This document shows, piece by piece, positions 1-5,373 of a DNA stretch of 6,317 nt (positions are counted from its first letter, which is position 1; the number at the start of each line of letters is the position of its first letter). The stretch is taken from positions 1 to 6,317 of the forward strand of contig JACCUL010000265.1 of NCBI GenBank assembly GCA_013811855.1. The letters are read 5' to 3'. The stretch is from Acidimicrobiia bacterium (GTDB lineage: Bacteria > Actinomycetota > Acidimicrobiia > Acidimicrobiales > Ilumatobacteraceae). The notes beneath the pieces are model-generated. The model had not been told where the DNA came from. It did not search any database and saw only the letters and a program-made list of their open reading frames with translations. The position numbers and the translations under genes are program-made.

Positions 1-11
1 GTCTTCGAGCG

Positions 12-226
12 AGCGAATCAGCGTTGCGGTGTTGCTTCGGCGCCGGCTTTGCGGCGACGCGCTCGCTGGTGCCCGGCGGTCGCGGATCCAGCGAACACGT
101 GTCATGACGCAAGAGTGCAGCGAATCAGCGTTGCGGTGTTGCTTCGGCGCCGGCTTTGCGGCGACGCGCTCGCTGGTGCCCGGCGGTCGCGGATCCAGCG
201 AACACGTGTCATGACGCAAGAGTGCA
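12..226. repeat. Two perfect tandem copies of a 107-bp unit upstream of the oxidoreductase gene
   Basis: Positions 12-118 are repeated without a mismatch at 119-225, and the identity runs one base further (119 equals 226). Base 11 (g) against 118 (c), and 120 (g) against 227 (c), break the match, so there are exactly two copies plus one base. The second copy ends 4 bp before the GTG at 230, so any promoter or leader of that gene lies in the repeat. Each unit contains a small hairpin (CGCCG, 6-nt loop, CGGCG at 41-56 and 148-163). The 9-mer GAGCGAGCG flanks the array at 7-15 and 232-240, and its core is complementary to CGCTCGCT inside each unit (60-67, 167-174). The unit contains no TA dinucleotide, so no TAnnnT -10 box is present. 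Since 107 is not a multiple of 3, a frame crossing the junction changes reading, which argues against coding. The remaining bases 1-11 show nothing recognisable. Confidence 0.95.
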
Positions 227-229
227 CCA

Positions 230-1543
230 GTGAGCGAGCGCAGCCGGGCGAACGCCGACGCCGTCGTCATCGGAGCCGGGGTCATCGGCGCCGCCGTCGC
301 CTTCGAGCTGGCTCGCGGTGGGCGCTCGGTGGTCGGCGTCGACAAGGGACCGGCACCGGGCGCCGGCTCGACCAGTGCGTCGTCGTCGATCATCCGCTTC
401 AGCTACTCGACCCCTGACGCCATCCTCACGGCCTGGGAGTCGGCGGCGATGTGGCGCAGCTGGGCCGACCACCTCGGCGTCGTGGACCCCGACGGGATGG
501 CGCGTTTCCTGCGCACGGGCAACCTCATCTTCTGCACGACGGGCTACGACGGCTCGCGGATCATGGAGCTGTGGGAGGAGCTCGGCATCCCGTTCGAGCG
601 CTTCGACGCCGAGCAGCTCCGCCGACGCTTCCGGGGCCTCGACGTCGGCCGGTACTACCCACCGAAGCGGATCGACGACCCCGCGTTCGCGGCCGACGCG
701 ACCGGCGAGCTGACCGCCTTCTACAACGACGACAGCGGGTACATCGACGATCCGATGTTGGCCGCCCACAACCTGGCCCACGCCGCCCGCGTCAATGGGG
801 CCGAGCTCCGGTTCCGCACCGAGGTCACGGCGATCGAGCAGGCGGGCGGGCGGGTGACGGGCGTGCAGCTGTCGACGGGGGACCGGATCTCGACGCCGGT
901 CGTGGTCAACGTCGCCGGGCCGCACTCGGGCCTCGTCAACGAGATGGCCGGCGTCACCGCGGACATGCGCATCGGGCACCACCCGTTACGCCAGGAGGTG
1001 TTCGCCGTGCCGGCACCCGCCGGGTGGTCGCTGGAAGACGGCGGCCCGCTCGTCGCCGACCTCGACATCGGCCAGTACTTCCGCCCGCAGGCCGGCGGCA
1101 CGCTGCTGGTCGGTGGCACGGAGCCGGCGTGCGACGAGCTGGAGTGGATCGTCGATCCCGACGACTTCAACGACCACACGACGGTCGAGCACTGGGAGAC
1201 GTCGATGCTGCGGCTGGCCCGGCGGCTGCCCGAGTTCGGCGTGCCGACGCGCCCGGTCGGGCTGGCTGCGCTGTACGACGCGTCGGACGACTGGGTCCCG
1301 ATCTACGACCGCTCCAGCCTCGACGGGTTCTTCATGGCGTGTGGGACGAGCGGCAACCAGTTCAAGAACGCCCCGCTGGCCGGCCAGTTCCTCCGGGCGA
1401 TCATCGACGCCAGCGCCGCCGGTCACGACCACGACGCCGAGCCCGTGCAGTTCACCGGCGCCGTGACCGGACGGACGATCAACCTGGGTGCGTTCTCCCG
1501 CCGCCGTGCCCCGTCGCCGACCTCGGGCACGGTGATGGGCTAA
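230..1543 (+). CDS. FAD-dependent oxidoreductase, DAO family (sarcosine/dimethylglycine oxidase-like)
   Basis: Predicted 437-residue soluble flavoprotein that probably oxidises the C-N bond of an N-methyl or other secondary amine or an amino acid; the substrate cannot be read from the sequence. A Rossmann FAD site lies at residues 12-39, with GAGVIG at 15-20 and an acidic residue (VDKG) at the end of the second strand. Next come a Ser-rich stretch with an Arg (SSSIIRFSY, 51-59), the GYIDDP motif (170-175) typical of SoxB-like proteins, the second FAD-contacting stretch NVAGPHSG (227-234), and a C-terminal flavin-site motif GTSGNQFKNAP (372-382). The tail TGRTINLGAF (413-422) is familiar from this family. 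Length is normal for single-domain DAO proteins, so no folate (GcvT) domain is fused. GTG at 230 is the only start before the in-frame stop at 212-214. A weak AAGAG (218-222) lies 7 nt upstream. No covalent-FAD histidine is obvious. No partner subunit gene is adjacent on the right; what lies to the left is unknown. Family assignment is firm, substrate is not. Confidence 0.9.
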   Translation: MSERSRANADAVVIGAGVIGAAVAFELARGGRSVVGVDKGPAPGAGSTSASSSIIRFSYSTPDAILTAWESAAMWRSWADHLGVVDPDGMARFLRTGNLIFCTTGYDGSRIMELWEELGIPFERFDAEQLRRRFRGLDVGRYYPPKRIDDPAFAADATGELTAFYNDDSGYIDDPMLAAHNLAHAARVNGAELRFRTEVTAIEQAGGRVTGVQLSTGDRISTPVVVNVAGPHSGLVNEMAGVTADMRIGHHPLRQEVFAVPAPAGWSLEDGGPLVADLDIGQYFRPQAGGTLLVGGTEPACDELEWIVDPDDFNDHTTVEHWETSMLRLARRLPEFGVPTRPVGLAALYDASDDWVPIYDRSSLDGFFMACGTSGNQFKNAPLAGQFLRAIIDASAAGHDHDAEPVQFTGAVTGRTINLGAFSRRRAPSPTSGTVMG

Positions 1544-1550
1544 CCGAACA

Positions 1551-1569
1551 TCTGGGTGCGATTCGTCTC
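1551..1569 (+). repeat. Gene-end element copy 1 (oxidoreductase 3' end)
   Basis: TCTGGGTGCGATTCGTCTC begins 7 nt after the TAA of the oxidoreductase gene, on the sense strand. It shares TCTGGGTGCG and CGTCTC, separated by 3 nt, with the copies after the VOC and dxs genes. The base before it and the base after it (A..A) also match the dxs copy. It supplies the left arm of the inverted pair that spans the convergent intergenic region. Confidence 0.75.
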
Positions 1570-1578
1570 AGTTCGCGT

Positions 1579-1598
1579 TCTGGGCGCGCCAGCGTCTC
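1579..1598 (+). repeat. Degenerate gene-end element copy
   Basis: TCTGGGCGCGCCAGCGTCTC resembles the neighbouring element: it has TCTGGG, GCG after one changed base, and the terminal CGTCTC, with one extra base in the spacer. It sits on the same strand 9 nt after copy 1. It may be a decayed duplicate, or the likeness may come from the GC-rich hairpin sequence; CTGG/CCAG at 1580-1592 is itself a small stem. Confidence 0.35.
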
Positions 1599-1604
1599 GG
1601 AATC

Positions 1605-1623
1605 GAGACGGTCCGCACCCAGA
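1605..1623 (-). repeat. Gene-end element copy 2 (VOC gene 3' end)
   Basis: Read on the minus strand this is TCTGGGTGCGGACCGTCTC, starting 9 nt after the TGA of the VOC gene. Its CGTCTC doubles as the first arm of the 7-bp hairpin at 1593-1610. It is in inverted orientation to copy 1, so together the two copies form the long stem. Confidence 0.75.
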
Positions 1624-1632
1624 ATCCCCCTT

Positions 1633-2394
1633 TCAGCGCGACGTCACGGGGCCGGTGTTGGGCGGACGGCGGATGAGGCAGTAGGGCAGGCCGGCCGGGT
1701 CGGTCATCACGATCCAGAACGGGTGCCGCTCGAGGATGCGGGCGCCGAGCTGCTCGTGGACCGCGGCGCCGCCGTCGAGGTCCTCGCCGGCGGCGATGTC
1801 CAGGTGGGCGGCGGGTTGGCGATCAGATGCGGTGTCGTCCAGGCGCTGGAACAGCAGTCGAAGCGGGATCCCGGCCGGCCGCTCGAGGTACGAGAACTCG
1901 GGCAGCATCGCGGCACGCCGCTCCCAGCCGAGGAGCGCCGACCAGAAGCTGCACTCAGTTTCGTAGCCGGCGGGAGGGATGTCGAGGCACAGCTGGTCGA
2001 GCAGCGTCAGCGGGCCGTCACCGATCCCCGTGGCCGACGGGCGGATCGCCTGGCCGTCGTGACCGAAGACGCAGAACGCCGAGCCCGCCGGCGAGCGCAG
2101 CACGAACCCGTCGTCGAGTGGCCGCTCGACGACGGCACCCAGCTCGACGGCGTGGCGGATCGTGCCATCGACGTCGTCGACGTACGCGTCGAGGTGGCAT
2201 CCCGCCGGTCCGTCGTCGATGCGTTGGATGCGCAGGAACGCATCGCCGTGGTCGGGCACGAGCGTCACGTACTCGCCCCGACCGCCTTCGGGCGCCGACG
2301 CCGTCCAGCCGGTCGCCCGGGCCCAGAACGTGGTGGTGGCGACGACATCGCTCGCGGGGACGTCGACGAACGCGGTGAGCCAGCGGACAGTCAT
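1633..2394 (-). CDS. Tandem VOC-domain (glyoxalase-like) protein
   Basis: The 253-residue soluble protein contains two copies of the vicinal-oxygen-chelate fold of the Glyoxalase_6-like type. Domain 1 covers about residues 5-112: VDVPASD, an FWARATGW segment, HLDAYVDD at 67-74, and a closing DP/SPAG-type turn with SPAGSAFCVF at 101-110. Domain 2 covers about 130-243: LDIPP, FWSALLGW at 150-157, AHLDIA at 196-201, and TDPAGLPYCLI at 231-241. H68 and H197 are equivalent positions in the two halves and are candidate metal or substrate contacts. Members range from dioxygenases and lyases to resistance or binding proteins, and nothing here fixes the substrate. ATG at 2394 is preferred because the VOC fold starts at once, but no good Shine-Dalgarno sequence is at normal distance. 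A five-codon frame, MLSPR (2408-2391), ends in an ATGA overlap with this start. The gene lies 104 bp downstream of dxs, beyond an element and hairpin that look like a terminator, so it is probably its own transcription unit. Confidence 0.85.
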   Translation of the reverse strand: MTVRWLTAFVDVPASDVVATTTFWARATGWTASAPEGGRGEYVTLVPDHGDAFLRIQRIDDGPAGCHLDAYVDDVDGTIRHAVELGAVVERPLDDGFVLRSPAGSAFCVFGHDGQAIRPSATGIGDGPLTLLDQLCLDIPPAGYETECSFWSALLGWERRAAMLPEFSYLERPAGIPLRLLFQRLDDTASDRQPAAHLDIAAGEDLDGGAAVHEQLGARILERHPFWIVMTDPAGLPYCLIRRPPNTGPVTSR

Positions 2395-2413
2395 CGGGGA
2401 GAGAGCATGTCCT

Positions 2414-2464
2414 CGTTCCGGTCAGCGATCCCGACGTCCACGGTCAGGATCGCTGACCGGAACG
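2414..2464 (-). terminator. 18-bp perfect inverted repeat between dxs and the VOC gene
   Basis: Positions 2414-2431 and 2447-2464 are perfect reverse complements (18 bp, beginning CGTTCCGGTCAGCG on the + strand) with a 15-nt loop. In the direction of transcription it starts 6 nt after the gene-end element that follows the dxs stop, and it ends about 20 nt before the VOC start. That position fits a terminator for dxs, without a U-tract. Because the last bases of its 3' arm (GGAACG) are the nearest purine-rich sequence ahead of the VOC gene, an attenuator or operator role for that gene is the alternative. Confidence 0.6.
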
Positions 2465-2470
2465 TCCGAT

Positions 2471-2489
2471 GAGACGATCCGCACCCAGA
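2471..2489 (-). repeat. Gene-end element copy 3 (dxs 3' end)
   Basis: Read on the minus strand this is TCTGGGTGCGGATCGTCTC, starting 9 nt after the TGA of dxs. It is preceded by ACA as in copy 1. It differs from the VOC copy at one position and from the oxidoreductase copy at two, all within the 3-nt spacer between TCTGGGTGCG and CGTCTC. Confidence 0.75.
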
Positions 2490-2498
2490 TGTACGGGG

Positions 2499-4436
2499 TC
2501 AGCGCAGCCGGTGGACGGCGGCGATCACGCCGTCGGCGTCGAGGCCGACGCTGGCGAGGATCTGGTCGGCCTTGCCGTGCGGGAAGAAGCGGGTCGGTAG
2601 GCCGAGCACCTCGACGGGGACGGTCCCACCGATGCGGTCGGCGATGGTCATGCCGATGCCGCCCTCGCGGACGCCGTCCTCCAGCGTGACCACGGCGGCA
2701 TGCGCGGCGGCGTCGGCGAGCATGTCGTCGTCGAGAGGGGCGCAGCAGCGCACGTCCCACACGGTCACGTCGACGCCGTCCGCCGCCAGCGCGGCGGCCG
2801 CCTTGGAGGCCGCACCGACCAGCTTGCCGATGGCGAGCACGGCGACCGACGACGACGGCTGCGCCGCCGCCCGCACCCGCCGGGCCCGGAGCCCGACGCC
2901 GACCTCGTGCTCGCCGACCTGGGGGGCCTGGCCGCGCGGGTAACGCACCGCCACGGGCCCGGCGTCGGTGAGCGTCATCGCGTCGTGCACCATCTGGTGC
3001 AGCTCCTGCGCGCTCGATGGCGCGAGGAGCCGCATGCCCGGTACCCGGGCCAGCAGCGCCATGTCGTGCACGCCGTGGTGACTGGCGCCGTCGTCGCCGG
3101 TGATGCCGGCCCGATCGATGCAGAACAGGACGGGCAATCGGTGCAGTCCGACGTCGTACACGATCTGATCCCACGCCCGGTTGAGGAACGTCGAGTAGAT
3201 CGCCACGACCGGTCGCAGCCCGCCCATCGCCATGCCGGCGGCGGCCGTGACGGCGTGCTGCTCGGCGATGCCGACATCGAAGAAGCGATCGGGGAAGCGA
3301 CCCTGGAACGGCAGCAATCCGGTCGGGCCGGGCATCGCCGCGGTGATGGCCACGATCCGGGAGTCGGCCTCGGCCTCTTTCAGGACGGCCTCGGCGAACG
3401 CCTGCGTGTACCCCGTCGGCACGGCCTTGGGCGGGCCGAGCGCCGGGTCGAACACGGGCGCGTCGTGGAGATGCTTCTCGTCGTCGTCCTCGGCCGGCGG
3501 GTAGCCGCGGCCCTTCTGGGTGAGGACGTGGACGACGATCGGCCCCTCGGCCGACAGCTCGATGGCGTTGCGGAGGGCGTGCTCGAGCGCACCGATGTCG
3601 TGACCGTCGAACGGCCCGACGTAGCGCACGCCGAGCGCCTCGAAGAACGCGGTCGGCTGGAGGAACTCGCGCACCGCGGCCTTGACCGCCTCGACCGCCC
3701 GCTCGGCCGGTGTGCCGACGATCGGCACATCGCGCAGGAAGTCCTCCAGGCGGCGCTGGCGACGCACGTACACCGGGTTGAGCCGGATGCTCGTCAGCGC
3801 GCTGGACATGGCCGTGCCGATGCGGTTGACGACGGACGGTCGGACCTCGGCCTCGACGTCGGGCACGGGCCGCGGCGACGTGAGGTTGGAGACCGTCGGC
3901 GCGTAGCTCCGACCGTTGTCGTTGAGCACGATGATGACCCGCCGCTTGGCGTGACCGAGGTTGTTCAGCGCCTCGTAGGCCATGCCGCCCGTCATCGAGC
4001 CGTCGCCGATGACGGCGACGATGTGCCGGTGCGGGTCGACGCCGGCATCGCGGGCGACGGCCATCCCGTAGGCGTAGGACAGAATCGTCGAGGCATGGCT
4101 GTTCTCGACGTGGTCGTGGCGGCTCTCCTCACGCGACGGGTAGCCGGACAACCCACCGGCCTGGCGGAGCTGGGCGAAGCCGGCTTGGCGACCGGTGACG
4201 AGCTTGTGGACGTAGGCCTGATGACCGGTGTCCCAGAGGATGGCGTCCTGCGGCGAGTCGAAGACGCGGTGGAGAGCGAGGGTCAACTCGACGGCCCCGA
4301 GGTTGGATCCGAGGTGGCCGGCGTTGTCGGCCACGGCGGCGACGATGAAGTCACGGAGCTCGCCGCCGAGCTCGGTCAGCTCGTCGTGGCTCAGCTCACG
4401 GAGGTCGGCGGGCTCACGGATCCGTTCGAGCCACAT
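2499..4436 (-). CDS. dxs: 1-deoxy-D-xylulose-5-phosphate synthase
   Basis: This cytosolic enzyme condenses pyruvate with D-glyceraldehyde 3-phosphate, using thiamine diphosphate and Mg2+, to make DXP, the first and flux-setting step of the MEP isoprenoid pathway (DXP also feeds thiamine synthesis). The protein has 645 residues, normal for the family. Visible landmarks are HLGSNLG (41-47) with the conserved His, DTGHQAYVHK (69-78), the actinobacterial-type ENSHAST (111-117), the ThDP/Mg motif GDGSMTGG (144-151) through NDN (172-174), and DVGIAEQHAV (387-396) with the cofactor-activating Glu at 392. Then come YSTFLNR (414-420), DRAGITGDDGASHHG (441-455), and a C-terminal transketolase domain from about 530. 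All key residues are present. The ATG at 4436 lies inside the end of the upstream PAP2-like gene (23-bp overlap) and has no clear Shine-Dalgarno sequence, so translational coupling is likely. A gene-end element and a hairpin follow the stop. Confidence 0.98.
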   Translation of the reverse strand: MWLERIREPADLRELSHDELTELGGELRDFIVAAVADNAGHLGSNLGAVELTLALHRVFDSPQDAILWDTGHQAYVHKLVTGRQAGFAQLRQAGGLSGYPSREESRHDHVENSHASTILSYAYGMAVARDAGVDPHRHIVAVIGDGSMTGGMAYEALNNLGHAKRRVIIVLNDNGRSYAPTVSNLTSPRPVPDVEAEVRPSVVNRIGTAMSSALTSIRLNPVYVRRQRRLEDFLRDVPIVGTPAERAVEAVKAAVREFLQPTAFFEALGVRYVGPFDGHDIGALEHALRNAIELSAEGPIVVHVLTQKGRGYPPAEDDDEKHLHDAPVFDPALGPPKAVPTGYTQAFAEAVLKEAEADSRIVAITAAMPGPTGLLPFQGRFPDRFFDVGIAEQHAVTAAAGMAMGGLRPVVAIYSTFLNRAWDQIVYDVGLHRLPVLFCIDRAGITGDDGASHHGVHDMALLARVPGMRLLAPSSAQELHQMVHDAMTLTDAGPVAVRYPRGQAPQVGEHEVGVGLRARRVRAAAQPSSSVAVLAIGKLVGAASKAAAALAADGVDVTVWDVRCCAPLDDDMLADAAAHAAVVTLEDGVREGGIGMTIADRIGGTVPVEVLGLPTRFFPHGKADQILASVGLDADGVIAAVHRLR

Positions 4437-5337
4437 GGTGTTCGGACGCTATCGGCTGGTCGCCGTGGCCGCCGGGGAGGAGACGGGCGGCGGTGAGCGT
4501 CGTCAGGTGGCGGGCGTCGAGGCGCTGCTGGTTCCAGCGGTGCAGGCCCCATCCGGACAGAGTGCCGATGGCGAACGCCAGGAGGCCGCCGGCGCCGTCG
4601 ATCCAGAAGTGGTTGGCCGTGACGATGATGCAGAACATCGTCGCCAGCGGGTACAGGAACACGGCGACGCGCTGCCACCTGCGGCGCAGCAACGGCCACA
4701 TCGCGACGGCACACCACGTCGACCAGCCGATGTGCATGCTCGGCATGGCGGCGTACTGGTTGGAGATGTCCGTCACGGTGTCCGACTCGAACGACCACGG
4801 ACCGCCGAGCTCGGCCAGCGAGTCGACGTAGCCGAACGTCCGGGTGTCCGGCCGAAGGTCGGTCTCGATGCAGGCGCCGCCGTACTCCTCGCAGGACCGG
4901 TCGAGCAACCGGGGCGGCATCAGCGGGAACAGCGCGAAGCCGACGATGGCGAGCGCGGTCATGATCGCCAGGCTGTTGCGCCACTGCGGGAACACCGCCG
5001 GGCGCTTGGCGAACAGCAGGGCGAACACGAAGATGGTGACGAAGAAGTGGGCCGTGCCGTAGTACGTGTTCCAGAACTGCATGAAGGCGCGGTACGGCAG
5101 GAACAGGTCCTGCAGCGTCTCCTCGTGGTAGAGCCCGAGGAACCGCTCGACGCGGATGACCCGCACGGCGTTCGTGAAGGCCTCCTCCGGGGGGTCGCCG
5201 ACATCGAAGGCGTTGGAGCCGAAGAGGTTCCTCGTCCACGAGTACACGAGGTAGAAGGCCCCGACGATGAGCGCTTCCTTCCACCAGTAGAGGCGGTGGC
5301 TGCGCTCGAGCGACACCTCCCCGTGCTCGACCGGCAT
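4414..5337 (-). CDS. PAP2/AUR1-like integral membrane phosphatase or phosphotransferase
   Basis: The 307-residue membrane protein belongs to the PAP2 superfamily and looks like the PAP2_3 (inositol phosphorylceramide synthase/AUR1-like) branch. Known members remove or transfer phosphate groups on lipids. Hydrophobic segments lie at about residues 21-37, 93-110, 122-140, 203-217, 223-240 and 247-265, giving six predicted helices. Catalytic motifs are MPPRLL (140-145), AAMPSMHIGWS (196-206, with His 202) and ANHFWIDGAGG (241-251, with His 243 and Asp 247). The second motif is PSMH rather than the classical PSGH, as is usual in the AUR1-like branch. The ATG at 5337 is chosen because the frame further upstream is antisense to the divergent enzyme gene, and a TAnnnT -10 box ends 8 nt before it, so the mRNA may be leaderless. 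The 3' end overlaps dxs by 23 bp, so the two are co-transcribed. Action on polyprenyl phosphates is a reasonable guess from that pairing; the substrate is not shown by the sequence. Confidence 0.88.
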   Translation of the reverse strand: MPVEHGEVSLERSHRLYWWKEALIVGAFYLVYSWTRNLFGSNAFDVGDPPEEAFTNAVRVIRVERFLGLYHEETLQDLFLPYRAFMQFWNTYYGTAHFFVTIFVFALLFAKRPAVFPQWRNSLAIMTALAIVGFALFPLMPPRLLDRSCEEYGGACIETDLRPDTRTFGYVDSLAELGGPWSFESDTVTDISNQYAAMPSMHIGWSTWCAVAMWPLLRRRWQRVAVFLYPLATMFCIIVTANHFWIDGAGGLLAFAIGTLSGWGLHRWNQQRLDARHLTTLTAARLLPGGHGDQPIASEHHVARTDP

Positions 5338-5373
5338 ATCCGCCAAGGCTAGGTGCCGGTACGGTCGCAGACC
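5338..5373. promoter_or_regulatory. Compact divergent promoter region, probably leaderless both ways
   Basis: Only 36 bp separate the divergent ATG (5337, -) and GTG (5374, +). On the minus strand TAGCCT (5351-5346) matches the actinobacterial -10 consensus TAnnnT and ends 8 nt before the ATG. On the plus strand TACGGT (5360-5365) also matches and ends 8 nt before the GTG. This spacing puts transcription starts at or very near the start codons. No convincing -35 hexamers are seen, which is common in such genomes. The two promoters would overlap, so their activities may be linked. Confidence 0.5.

Larger units (their letters stand above)
1551..1623. terminator. Likely bidirectional terminator between convergent genes
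   Basis: Two genes converge here, with stops at 1541-1543 (+) and 1633-1635 (-). The outer arms TCTGGGTGCG (1551-1560) and CGCACCCAGA (1614-1623) are perfect complements, followed inward by a 3-nt mismatch and CGTCTC/GAGACG (1564-1569, 1605-1610). Inside, CGTCTCG-gaat-CGAGACG (1593-1610) is a perfect 7-bp stem with a 4-nt loop and competes for the same GAGACG. CTGG/CCAG (1580-1592) gives a third small stem. A short CCCCCTTT follows on the + strand (1626-1633), but there is no real U-tract, as is common in high-GC actinobacteria. The placement makes termination in both directions the simplest reading. Confidence 0.65.

Noticed and set aside
12..226. CRISPR-like array or multi-copy minisatellite
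   Set aside because: There are only two copies, directly abutting with no spacer, and the unit is far too long for a CRISPR repeat.
29..417. Small frames across the tandem repeat (29-214 and 49-417)
   Set aside because: They read the two identical repeat copies in different frames, and the longer one runs into the oxidoreductase gene; no domain or ribosome binding site supports them.
209..982. Minus-strand frame antisense to the oxidoreductase
   Set aside because: The sense strand has a complete DAO-family protein with both FAD motifs; the antisense product resembles no family.
451..2472. Long plus-strand open frame (about 673 codons) across the oxidoreductase, the intergenic region and the VOC gene
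   Set aside because: It overlaps two well-supported genes on both strands and crosses terminator-like structures; its composition is Arg/Gly/Ala-rich with no recognisable domain.
2700..4496. Long plus-strand open frame antisense to dxs (about 598 codons)
   Set aside because: The opposite strand encodes an intact DXS with every catalytic motif; the antisense translation is low-complexity Asp/Arg/Val/Gly typical of high-GC shadow frames.
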